DNA from: JAJCYK01 sp965212195
GTDB taxonomy: Bacteria > Bacteroidota > Bacteroidia > Cytophagales > Cyclobacteriaceae
NCBI GenBank assembly: GCA_965212195.1
Contig: CBDBUW010000002.1
Location: 310,001-374,000, forward strand
Direction: 5' to 3'
DNA: 64,000 nucleotides
Below are positions 9,437 through 17,484 of the stretch, piece after piece. The position numbers were made by a program, and so were the translations under genes. The notes under the pieces were generated by a model. The model saw only the letters and a list, made by a program, of their open reading frames with translations. It ran no database searches and had not been told where the DNA came from. Every line of letters starts with the position of its first letter. Position 1 is the first letter of the stretch.

Positions 9437-10147
9437 ATGAACAGACCTAATATGCAGCAGTTTATAATTACTCTTGGTTTGATTCTTTTGTCGGTGTTGT
9501 CGATGGAAGCTCAATCGAAAGACCAAACCCCTTTGCAGGTGGGCTTTTTAATCGTGGATGGGGTCTACAATACCGAAGTGATCGCTCCTTTCGATGTTTT
9601 TCAACACACTATTTTCCATGCTCCTCCCGGTATGGAGGTGTTCACGGTGGCACCCACTAAAGAAATCATAACCACTTTCGAAGGACTCAAAATACAACCC
9701 GATTATGCTTTTGAAGATAAGGACCTTCCCGTCATCGATGTATTGGTAGTCGCTAGCGCGGAGCATAGCATGGATAGTGACTTGAAAAACACGGAGATGA
9801 TCTCTTTTGTCAAGCGCACGGGCGCTCAGGCTCGATATGTTTTGTCCCTTTGTGACGGCGCCTTTGTACTGGCCCAGGCGGGACTGGTTGATGGAAAAGA
9901 ATCTACTACTTTTCCTGCGGACATTGGTGATTACCGGGAAATGTTCCCGCACCTACAGGTTCGAGAGAATGTCAGTTTTGTACATCACGACAACCTAATC
10001 ACCTCAGCAGGAGGCATAAAGAGTTACGATGCAGCCATGTACCTGGTAGCCCTTCTATATGGTGATCAGGTAGCTCGCAATCTCGGAAAAGGGTTGATCA
10101 TTGAATGGGATCTGCAACAGATTAAGCATATCAAAGTTTCTCCATAA
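9437..10147 (+). CDS. DJ-1/PfpI (class I GATase-like) family protein, exported
   Basis: The open frame begins at 9398, but the ATG at 9437 (or 9452) places a clean signal peptide (QQFIITLGLILLSVLSMEAQS) at the N-terminus, so I prefer the internal start. The mature part has the DJ-1/PfpI fold with the nucleophile elbow YVLSLCDGAFVLAQ (Cys) and a downstream SAGGIKSYDAAMYLV. Such proteins include glyoxalases, chaperone-like proteins and sensor domains of regulators. An exported form is less usual and its substrate is unknown. It is followed after 11 nt by the DinB-type gene. Confidence 0.75.
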   Translation: MNRPNMQQFIITLGLILLSVLSMEAQSKDQTPLQVGFLIVDGVYNTEVIAPFDVFQHTIFHAPPGMEVFTVAPTKEIITTFEGLKIQPDYAFEDKDLPVIDVLVVASAEHSMDSDLKNTEMISFVKRTGAQARYVLSLCDGAFVLAQAGLVDGKESTTFPADIGDYREMFPHLQVRENVSFVHHDNLITSAGGIKSYDAAMYLVALLYGDQVARNLGKGLIIEWDLQQIKHIKVSP

Positions 10148-10158
10148 CCATCACTCGT

Positions 10159-10671
10159 ATGGAAACCATATCTCAGTTGCTAATTGAAGAGACGCGTTAC
10201 CGATTACTTGAAGAGTCCATACCCCGTCTAAAGAAATGCCTGGCCAAGATGACTGCTGATGATATTTGGTATCGTCCAAACCAACAGACGGTTAGCGCTG
10301 GAAATTTGGTGCTGCATCTTTGCGGTAATGTAAAACAATGGCTCATTAGTGGTTTAGGAGGCCGTGCTGACCAACGGGACCGGGATAAGGAATTCCAGGA
10401 AGAGGGACCATTAAAAACCCCAGCGTTAGTACATATGTTGGACGATCTTAGTTCCGAGATAAATCAAGTATTGAATGAGCTTGGTGATGCCGACTTGCAA
10501 CAAAATCAGACTATCCAGGGATACCAGGTCACTGGTGTTTCCATATTGGTACATGTAGTGGAACATTTCTCTTATCATGTGGGACAAGTTACCTATATGG
10601 TCAAATCCAGGAAGGCAGTGGACATGGGGTATTACCAGGGTAAAGATCTAAATCAACTTAATAAGAGCTAG
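10159..10671 (+). CDS. DinB-like four-helix protein
   Basis: 170-residue, largely helical protein of the DinB/YfiT superfamily. Putative metal-binding histidines are at the expected places: LVLHLCGNVKQW in the second helix and HVVEHFSYHVGQVTYM in the fourth. Some superfamily members are thiol-dependent transferases (for example bacillithiol-dependent), but most are uncharacterised and I cannot assign a reaction. It lies in a tight plus-strand series: 11 nt after the DJ-1 gene and 1 nt before the GNAT gene. Confidence 0.78.
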   Translation: METISQLLIEETRYRLLEESIPRLKKCLAKMTADDIWYRPNQQTVSAGNLVLHLCGNVKQWLISGLGGRADQRDRDKEFQEEGPLKTPALVHMLDDLSSEINQVLNELGDADLQQNQTIQGYQVTGVSILVHVVEHFSYHVGQVTYMVKSRKAVDMGYYQGKDLNQLNKS

Positions 10672-10672
10672 T

Positions 10673-11197
10673 ATGAAAGAACCTCACTTATCATTGGAAG
10701 ATGTGGTGCTGAGCCAACCTCAGTTATCGGATGCCCAGACACTGGCCGCGTTGGCTAACGATAAGCGTATTTGGAACAATCTCAGGGATTACTTCCCTCA
10801 TCCCTACCAACTGGATGACGCCCGTGAATTTATTGAAATGGTGGCACAGGAAGATCCGCAACACACATTTGGGATTTATTACCAGGAGCAATTTGCCGGT
10901 ATTGCCGCACTAAATGATCAACCCGATGTATATAAAAAATCCAAAGAGATAGGTTATTGGCTGGGTGAGCCATTTTGGGGCAAGGGCATTGCCACCCGGG
11001 CCGTAAAACTACTCACGTCCTATGCATTAGAACATTTGGACTGCAACCGTATTCATTGCGGAGTATTTTCCAACAATCCTGCCTCCATGAAGGTACTGGA
11101 AAACGCCGGCTTCACCAAGGAAGGGGTTTTTAAGCAAGCGGTTTGGAAAAACGATGATTTTTGGGATGAGCACCGCTATGCTCTTCTAAAAACCTAA
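10673..11197 (+). CDS. GNAT acetyltransferase (RimJ/RimL-like)
   Basis: 174 residues. The arrangement EIGYWLGEPFWGKGIATRAVKLL is the RimJ/L-type acetyl-CoA binding motif A (consensus Q/G-x-x-G-x-G/A). It is followed by NRIHCGVFSNNPASMKVLENAGF and the usual EGVFKQAVWKN ending. It probably N-acetylates a protein terminus or a small amine. Start ATG lies 1 nt after the DinB stop. Convergent with the hydrolase-OsmC gene, 11 nt between stops. Confidence 0.87.
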   Translation: MKEPHLSLEDVVLSQPQLSDAQTLAALANDKRIWNNLRDYFPHPYQLDDAREFIEMVAQEDPQHTFGIYYQEQFAGIAALNDQPDVYKKSKEIGYWLGEPFWGKGIATRAVKLLTSYALEHLDCNRIHCGVFSNNPASMKVLENAGFTKEGVFKQAVWKNDDFWDEHRYALLKT

Positions 11198-11208
11198 GAC
11201 GCCAGCAG

Positions 11209-12414
11209 CTACACCAGTCGACTATTAATGATAACCTCCGATTGCAGGGTTCGGTGAACCGGACAGCGATCCGCAATTTGTAAAAGGCGTTCCCTTTGAG
11301 AATCATCGAGATCGCCGACCAATTCAATTTCTTTATCGATGTGATCCAATTTACTTAGGGCTTGATCCATTTTTTGTGAATCCTCCAGGTGTCTTTTTTC
11401 ATGTTGCATATGGATAATAACTTCTTTCAAAGGCCACTTTTTACGATCGGCATACATGCGTAAGGTAATACCCGTGCAGGAACCTAAGGAGGCCAGTAAC
11501 AATCCGTAGGGAGTAGGTCCTAAATCCAGCCCACCCAGCGATTTGGGTTCATCCGCTATAAGTGTATGAGATTCCGCCTTGATCTCTGTGGTATAGCCCT
11601 CACCCGTTCTTACTACTACTTGTCGCTCTGTTTCCAAGGTGGGTGAGACATGATTTATCAGGTAGCGTTGCGCCCAACTGGAGATCAAATCTCCCACATA
11701 GGTACTATCCGTTGGATCGGTTAGCAGGTGGTCCGCACCATCGAGACTGACAAAACTTTTAGGGTGACGCGCCAGGGTATATAAGTTGGCGGCGTTTTCT
11801 ATGCCAACTATTCGATCTTGAGGTGAATGCAAGATAAGTATAGACTTGCCTAAGTCTTTCAGCACCTTGGACATGGGGTTTTTTTCAAGATCATCGATGA
11901 ACTGCTTCTTAATAACAAAAGGTCGACCTCCAATGTTGACGGTAGCTTGACCGCTGCGATCAATTTCCGATAACTCCTCCTGGAATAGATGCACTACATG
12001 CGGAGGGTCGGCAGGTGCTCCGACGGTAGCTACTGCCTTAACCTTGGGAAGGTGAGCAGCCGCTTGAATGACTGCGGCTCCTCCAAGTGAATGGCCGATC
12101 AAAAGCTGCGGCGGCCGGTAATGCTCCTCTAAATACTCTGCGGCAGAGATCAGGTCGCTAATATTGGAACTGAAGTTAGTATCTTCAAATTCTCCCTCAC
12201 TCTCACCTAGTCCTGCAAAATCGAATAATAAAACCCCGATCCTATTTTGAGTAAGTGCACGGCTGATATTACGTACAGCCAATAAGTTTTTGGTACAAGT
12301 GAAGCAATGTGCAAAAATTGCATAATTTTCGGCTTTGCCATCGACGGGCAACTCTAATCTGGCGCCAAGTTTTAGGCCCTCTTTGTTTAGAAATTTTAAT
12401 CGGATTGGTTTCAT
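11209..12414 (-). CDS. Alpha/beta hydrolase fused to OsmC-like domain
   Basis: 401-residue two-domain protein. Residues about 1-250 are an alpha/beta hydrolase: nucleophile Ser109 in LLIGHSLGG, Asp200 in HSPQDRIVG, His229 in LDGADHLLT. Residues about 260-401 are an OsmC/Ohr-like domain with its two cysteines, Cys313 (GSCTGITLRM) and Cys384 (ADRCPVHRTL). OsmC-type proteins reduce organic peroxides with such a pair. The fusion suggests an ester hydrolase coupled to detoxification of a peroxidic product; that link is inference. The architecture is a recognised one in Bacteroidota and proteobacteria. ATG start; upstream gap of 360 bp is shared with the OmpA-type gene. Confidence 0.88.
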   Translation of the reverse strand: MKPIRLKFLNKEGLKLGARLELPVDGKAENYAIFAHCFTCTKNLLAVRNISRALTQNRIGVLLFDFAGLGESEGEFEDTNFSSNISDLISAAEYLEEHYRPPQLLIGHSLGGAAVIQAAAHLPKVKAVATVGAPADPPHVVHLFQEELSEIDRSGQATVNIGGRPFVIKKQFIDDLEKNPMSKVLKDLGKSILILHSPQDRIVGIENAANLYTLARHPKSFVSLDGADHLLTDPTDSTYVGDLISSWAQRYLINHVSPTLETERQVVVRTGEGYTTEIKAESHTLIADEPKSLGGLDLGPTPYGLLLASLGSCTGITLRMYADRKKWPLKEVIIHMQHEKRHLEDSQKMDQALSKLDHIDKEIELVGDLDDSQRERLLQIADRCPVHRTLQSEVIINSRLV

Positions 12415-12774
12415 TATTTAGTGACTTATAAGTATCATTTAATATAACTTATTTAACCTCTTAGTTAAGAAGACTTTATATAATTTTTTCTACCATATGT
12501 CAGGTAAATCTTACACCATACATGAGCACTGGTGAAATTACAAAAACCTTCAATACGTCCTATTTAACGGGTTTTTCGGCTTAAAAATTCCCAATTTTTA
12601 TTAGAAAAACTTAACGAAACTTACTTGCAATCTTAAAGGGATATTTACATATTTGAGGAATAGATTGTTTATTAATCTGTAAGGTTTAAGCTTAAACTTT
12701 TTTTGGTCCTTATGAAGTTTTTTAAACCCAAATCGAATAACCTTTTGATTGACCATTTTTTTTTGCCGTAAACT
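12415..12774. other. 360-bp AT-rich divergent intergenic region
   Basis: No open frame worth calling. It must carry the promoters of the hydrolase-OsmC gene (leftwards) and the OmpA-type gene (rightwards). Visible structure: an inverted repeat AAAAATT-ccc-AATTTTT near 12585-12601 and a perfect 14-bp palindrome GTTTAAGCTTAAAC at 12684-12697 followed by a T-run. A TTG at 12625-12627 is followed by TAcaTATTTG, which resembles but does not match the Bacteroidota promoter pattern (two extra bases). Confidence 0.5.
12684..12697. promoter_or_regulatory. 14-bp palindrome GTTTAAGCTTAAAC in leader of OmpA-type gene
   Basis: A perfect palindrome, extended imperfectly to 12681-12700 (AAg...tTT), about 78 bp before the start codon and directly followed by seven T residues. 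It could be an operator, or an AT-rich hairpin and T-run acting in the transcript leader. No function is proven. Confidence 0.4.
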
Positions 12775-15246
12775 ATGAATAAGAACCTCGCTGTTCTTCT
12801 ATTATCTTTCATTTTTCTAAGCTTCATACCCTCCTTTTCTCAAAACCAAAAGCAAACTCAAAAGCTTGTAAATCAGGCTAACAAATATGTAGCTGTTGAA
12901 GAATGGTACAAGGCATTACCCATACTGCGGGAATTAGACAGTCTTAAACCCAATGACCCGGAGATCAACTTCAAGTTGGGGTTAGCATATTTTAACACCA
13001 TCAACAAGCCTCAATCCTTGCAAAAATTTCTCAAGGCCAAGAGGGGCAACTATCTTAGCGAAGAACTGGATTTTTATTTAGGAAGAGCTTATCAGCAAAA
13101 CCACCAATTCGATGAAGCGGTCTCGTATTACCAAAAGTACGATGAGCAACTGGATCTCAGCGATGATATAGACCGGGCCAGACACAATGAAGTATCCCGC
13201 TACTTAGAGAATTGTGCTGTTGGCAAAGTCTTACTCCCGGATTCCATACTGTTGCGTATTGAAAATGCCGGCGCCAATGTGAACAGCGTATATCCTGACT
13301 ATGTGCCGGTGGTTAGTTCGGACGAGAATTTACTCTTATTTACTTCGCGTCGCAGCAACAGCACGGGTGGGAAATTAAGCGAGGACGGTCAATTCTTTGA
13401 GGATATTTACTTGTCTACCAAGAATAACAAAGGAGAATGGGGAAAACCAGTTCAATTGGGTAAACCCATCAATACACGAGACCATGACGCCTGTATAGGA
13501 TTGTCACCTGATGGCAAGGTGCTCTTTCTTTACAAGGATACTGGAAATGGTGACATTTTCATCAGCGAAATCGATGGCAACAATCCTAAGAATTGGGGCA
13601 AGCCACAACAAGTACCGGGCGCTATTAACACCGAGTACTGGGAAGGAAGCGCCAGCATGAGCCCGGACGGAAAAACACTTTATTTTTCCAGCGATCAGGA
13701 AGGAGGATACGGAGGTAGTGACATTTATAAGTCTTCCAGGCTTCCGGACGGTACCTGGGGATCACCGGTCAACGTGGGTCCTATTATCAATACCCCTTTT
13801 GATGAGGATGCCCCACAAATGCACAGCGACGGCAAAACCATGTTCTTCAGTTCACGCGGCCACGATGGCATGGGCGGTTATGATATTTTCGCTACTATTC
13901 TGGATCCACAAACTAAGAAGTGGAGCAAGCCGCGTAATATGGGTTATCCCGTAAACTCCGCCAACGAGGACATCTATTTTACCTTGACCTCCGACGGGTC
14001 CAAGGGATATTTTACCTCATTCAGGTACGACAGCTACGGGGAGAAAGACATTTATATCATGCATCGACCGATGTCGTCACCCACGCTGTTTCTTTTTAAG
14101 GGGAAGGTCACCGACAAGCTCACGGATCAACCTATAGGTGCCGCCATAACCCTCTTCAACAAGGAAACTAACCAAGTGGATACTGTTACTACTTCCGATC
14201 TGCTTACCGGTAGGTTTGCCTTCAATATGTCGTTTGATACCCCATACAGCTTGAGAGTGGAGTCGGATGACTTTCGATTTCACACAGAGGACGTGGAATT
14301 CCCATACCGGGCCGATCTATTTGAGTATATAATGAACTTCTCCATTGAAGACGATCGTATGTATGTGGTGGAATTGGAAGGCGATACCACCCAGATACTG
14401 GTCAACGAGAAAGGCGGCTTATTTGGTGACAGCACCCCGGTACCGGACTCTGAAAAAGATCCCCGGCCAGTGACTGATGCCGATTTGGAGCTCTCCAGGA
14501 GCGGCAGGGCCATTGTTTTGCGAAATGTGCACTTTGATTTTAACAAGTCCACCTTGAAACGAGAGTCCATCAAAACATTGAATCAAGTTTATAATTTCCT
14601 GGCACAGAATCCGGAGTTGTACTTCGAAGTAGGCGGTCATACCGATAATATTGGCAGCGATGCCTACAACCAAAGACTATCGGAAAGAAGGGCTCGCGCG
14701 GTTTATAATTACTTGACTACTAAAGGTATTGCTCAGGACCATCTGGCACCCAAGGGATATGGAGAATCCAAACCTATTGCTACTAACCGTACTCCTGAGG
14801 GTCGAAGGCTTAACCGCAGAGCCGAGATGAAAAGAACCACCCCTCAGGGTGATTATATCGCCCATCATGGCCACATAGATGAATCCGAAGACGGATATCT
14901 GATATGGGAACAGCTATCGGTGCGGGCTCATTTTGTAGAAAATAGAGGCAATTTTATCACTGAATACAGTAAAGCCAGGCTAAATACTTTGGTCAATATT
15001 TTACAATCCACTTATCCGGATTCTAAGGTCATGATCGTGGGGTATGACGACGTTGATGTCGAAGACGCCAATAAGAAGCTTGACGAACAAAGGGCTGCCA
15101 CCGTCTTTGAATATTTGGTATCTAAAGGCATATCTGCCGATAACCTTATTGCTCGTTCGTATCGCAATATGGGACAATTCGTAGGAGGCGCCGAAGAGCC
15201 AGCAGGAGTGCGACGGCGTAAAGTTGAGTTTTATCTTCTAAACTAA
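12775..15246 (+). CDS. TPR-PD40-OmpA envelope protein with two OmpA-like C-terminal units
   Basis: 823-residue exported protein. Order: signal peptide (residues 1-22, ending PSFSQN); TPR-like helices (about 25-150); PD40 propeller units (about 170-430, e.g. SPDGKTLYFSSDQEGGYGGSDIY, given here in part); a carboxypeptidase-regulatory-like beta domain (about 440-505); an OmpA/Pal peptidoglycan-binding domain with VHFDFNKSTLK, GGHTDNIGSD and LSERRARAVYNYL (about 580-690); then a second, diverged unit (about 705-823) with VGYDDVDVED and LDEQRAATVFEYLVSKGI. It likely tethers the outer membrane to peptidoglycan; relatives occur beside gliding or type IX secretion components. Monocistronic, 360 bp from its divergent neighbour. 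Confidence 0.88.
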   Translation: MNKNLAVLLLSFIFLSFIPSFSQNQKQTQKLVNQANKYVAVEEWYKALPILRELDSLKPNDPEINFKLGLAYFNTINKPQSLQKFLKAKRGNYLSEELDFYLGRAYQQNHQFDEAVSYYQKYDEQLDLSDDIDRARHNEVSRYLENCAVGKVLLPDSILLRIENAGANVNSVYPDYVPVVSSDENLLLFTSRRSNSTGGKLSEDGQFFEDIYLSTKNNKGEWGKPVQLGKPINTRDHDACIGLSPDGKVLFLYKDTGNGDIFISEIDGNNPKNWGKPQQVPGAINTEYWEGSASMSPDGKTLYFSSDQEGGYGGSDIYKSSRLPDGTWGSPVNVGPIINTPFDEDAPQMHSDGKTMFFSSRGHDGMGGYDIFATILDPQTKKWSKPRNMGYPVNSANEDIYFTLTSDGSKGYFTSFRYDSYGEKDIYIMHRPMSSPTLFLFKGKVTDKLTDQPIGAAITLFNKETNQVDTVTTSDLLTGRFAFNMSFDTPYSLRVESDDFRFHTEDVEFPYRADLFEYIMNFSIEDDRMYVVELEGDTTQILVNEKGGLFGDSTPVPDSEKDPRPVTDADLELSRSGRAIVLRNVHFDFNKSTLKRESIKTLNQVYNFLAQNPELYFEVGGHTDNIGSDAYNQRLSERRARAVYNYLTTKGIAQDHLAPKGYGESKPIATNRTPEGRRLNRRAEMKRTTPQGDYIAHHGHIDESEDGYLIWEQLSVRAHFVENRGNFITEYSKARLNTLVNILQSTYPDSKVMIVGYDDVDVEDANKKLDEQRAATVFEYLVSKGISADNLIARSYRNMGQFVGGAEEPAGVRRRKVEFYLLN

Positions 15247-15261
15247 TACCAATTCCATTTC

Positions 15262-15294
15262 TTTTTAATAAAACCTTTAAACCAACTACCTTTG
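15262..15294 (+). promoter_or_regulatory. Candidate promoter of hemH
   Basis: TAccTTTG at 15287-15294 matches the Bacteroidota -7 consensus TAnnTTTG exactly. A T-rich stretch at 15262-15266 sits at about the -33 distance but lacks a clear TTG. Transcription would start near 15301, 20 nt before the hemH ATG. Confidence 0.5.
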
Positions 15295-15320
15295 TAGGGG
15301 TTTGAAAGTGTAGCTATTTT

Positions 15321-16358
15321 ATGAAGTCAAAAATTGGTGTTTTAATTGTGAACCTGGGCACTCCCGATAGTCCTAACACTGGAGATGTCCGAAAATATCT
15401 CAGGGAATTTCTGATGGACGAAAGGGTCATTGATATACCCTACTGGAAGCGCTGGCCCTTGGTCAATTTGATCATTGCACCTTTCAGAGCTCCAAAATCG
15501 GCCAAGATCTACAGTCAACTTTGGCAGGAGCGGGGATCTCCACTTTTGTTCTACGGCCAGGATGTACAGCAATCGTTGCAGCAAGTTTTAGGGGCCTCAT
15601 ATAAGGTGGTGCTGGGTATGCGCTATCAAAATCCCAGTCTACAGTCAGCATTGGATCAACTGAAAGGGTTCCCCAAGATCATTGTAATACCACTATTTCC
15701 CCAGTATGCCTCTGCTTCCAGTGGATCCGTTCAGCAGAAGGTAATGGAGATCGTTGGCAGTTGGCAGGCTATTCCCGATATCGACTTTATTGCCAATTTT
15801 GTGGAGGAACCCTTGTTTATCAGGGCCTTTGCGGAAAGAGCCCGACCACACATGGAACAAACTTCCTTCGATCACTTTGTCTTTAGCTACCACGGTATTC
15901 CGGAACGACACATTCTCAAAGCCTCCTGCGACAATTACTGCAAGTTAAATGAAACCTGCTGTTCTGTGTACCATCAAAAGAACCGGCTGTGCTACCGGGC
16001 TCAATGCTATCTCACTTCAAGGTTGTTGGCGAAGGAGTTGGGGATTGGAGAGGAACAGTATACGGTAGCTTTCCAGTCACGACTGGGCAGAGACCCTTGG
16101 ATCAAGCCCTATACAGACGAGATCATCAGGGATTTTCCGGCTCGCGACATAAAGAAAGTATTGGCTTTCTCCCCATCTTTCATTGCAGACTGTTTGGAAA
16201 CGACTATTGAAGTAGGTGATGAGTTTCAGGAGATATTCCTGGAAGCGGGGGGTGAGCACTGGCAACTAGTAGAGAGCCTGAACGATAGTAGCACCTGGGT
16301 TTCTTGCCTGAAAACTATAGTTGAAAAGCACAGTTATTCTCCGGCTTTAACGGAGTAG
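15321..16358 (+). CDS. hemH: Ferrochelatase
   Basis: 345-residue enzyme that inserts Fe2+ into protoporphyrin IX, the last step of haem synthesis. Family features: start KIGVLIVNLGTPDSP, the catalytic His in FSYHGIPERHI (about residue 190) and the C-terminal SFIADCLETTIEVGDE. A cysteine-rich stretch follows the active site (KASCDNYCKLNETCC, then CYRAQC), as in other Bacteroidota ferrochelatases; whether it holds a metal cluster is not shown by the sequence. Its 3' end overlaps the convergent cysteine desulfurase gene by 25 nt. Confidence 0.95.
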   Translation: MKSKIGVLIVNLGTPDSPNTGDVRKYLREFLMDERVIDIPYWKRWPLVNLIIAPFRAPKSAKIYSQLWQERGSPLLFYGQDVQQSLQQVLGASYKVVLGMRYQNPSLQSALDQLKGFPKIIVIPLFPQYASASSGSVQQKVMEIVGSWQAIPDIDFIANFVEEPLFIRAFAERARPHMEQTSFDHFVFSYHGIPERHILKASCDNYCKLNETCCSVYHQKNRLCYRAQCYLTSRLLAKELGIGEEQYTVAFQSRLGRDPWIKPYTDEIIRDFPARDIKKVLAFSPSFIADCLETTIEVGDEFQEIFLEAGGEHWQLVESLNDSSTWVSCLKTIVEKHSYSPALTE

Positions 16359-17479
16359 ATCTCTGCAAGTTTATCCACCACATAGTCCACTTCTTCCTCG
16401 GTATTGAACTTGCTGAAGCTAAACCTCACCGAACCTCTTTCGGCCGGTGCTCCCAAAGCCGATAGCACATGAGAACCAACGTTACTTCCACTGGAACAGG
16501 CGCTACCTCCGGAGACTGATATGCCATTAATATCCAGGTTGAATAGCAGCATCTCATTGTCAGCACCGGGAGGGAAGGACACATTCAGCACTGTATACAA
16601 GCTCTTGTCGGCATCGCTGCTGAGCCCGTTGAACTGTACATCCGGGATCCTTTCTTTCAACAAGCGCACTGTGCGGTCTTTTAGCCCCTGGATATATTGA
16701 TGATGCTCGGACATATGTTGGTAGGCCAGTTCCATGGCTTTGGCCAGACCTACGATTCCACATACATTCTCGGTACCTCCGCGCATATTTCTTTCTTGAG
16801 CTCCTCCATGGATGAAAGGACATATCTTGTGGTCGGCCCGGATGTAGAGAAAACCTATTCCCTTGGGTCCGTGAAATTTATGGGCAGAGCCCACCATACA
16901 GTGTGTCTTTAAGTCCTGTAGGTCGTGTTGATAATGTCCTACTGCTTGAACGGTGTCGCTGTGAAAAAAGCTTTGATGCTCCTGGCAAATTTCTCCTATG
17001 GTCTTAATGTCGTTGAGATTTCCAATTTCATTGTTGGCATGCATCAGAGAAACCATGGAAGGCCCGTGCTCTTTCAAGAGATGTTCTAAATGATCGAAAT
17101 CCAATTCTCCCTGGGGAGAGGTGTTGACATAGCTCACCTTAGTTTTACCTTGTTTTTCCAGAAACTCCAGAGTATGTAATACCGCATGGTGCTCCAGCCT
17201 TGAGGTAATGCTGTGCTTCAAACCAAAATCATCTACCGTGCAGGTTAGCGCAGTATTATCCGCTTCTGTTCCTCCGGAAGTAAAAAAGATCTCCGCCGGA
17301 GAGGTATTGAGTAAATCTGCAATAAGCTTTCTGGACTTTTCAACGGCAGCCCTGGCCTCGCGTCCATGTGAATGAATGGAAGAAGGATTACCGTACTGAT
17401 TGACCAAGTAGGGTTTCATAGCCTCCAGGACTTCCCCGTCCAGAGCGGTAGTGGCTGCATTATCTAAGTATACCCGCAT
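16334..17479 (-). CDS. Cysteine desulfurase (NifS/IscS type)
   Basis: 381-residue PLP enzyme that takes sulfur from cysteine for Fe-S clusters or tRNA thiolation. The start RVYLDNAATTALD, the PLP lysine in GSAHKFHGPKG (about residue 202) and the persulfide loop SVSGGSACSSGSNVGSHVL with the active-site Cys are visible. The loop has the length of group I (IscS/NifS) enzymes. Follows glmM by 5 nt, so they are likely co-transcribed. The last 25 nt overlap the end of hemH on the other strand. Confidence 0.93.
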   Translation of the reverse strand: MRVYLDNAATTALDGEVLEAMKPYLVNQYGNPSSIHSHGREARAAVEKSRKLIADLLNTSPAEIFFTSGGTEADNTALTCTVDDFGLKHSITSRLEHHAVLHTLEFLEKQGKTKVSYVNTSPQGELDFDHLEHLLKEHGPSMVSLMHANNEIGNLNDIKTIGEICQEHQSFFHSDTVQAVGHYQHDLQDLKTHCMVGSAHKFHGPKGIGFLYIRADHKICPFIHGGAQERNMRGGTENVCGIVGLAKAMELAYQHMSEHHQYIQGLKDRTVRLLKERIPDVQFNGLSSDADKSLYTVLNVSFPPGADNEMLLFNLDINGISVSGGSACSSGSNVGSHVLSALGAPAERGSVRFSFSKFNTEEEVDYVVDKLAEIYSVKAGE

Positions 17480-17484
17480 AGTAT

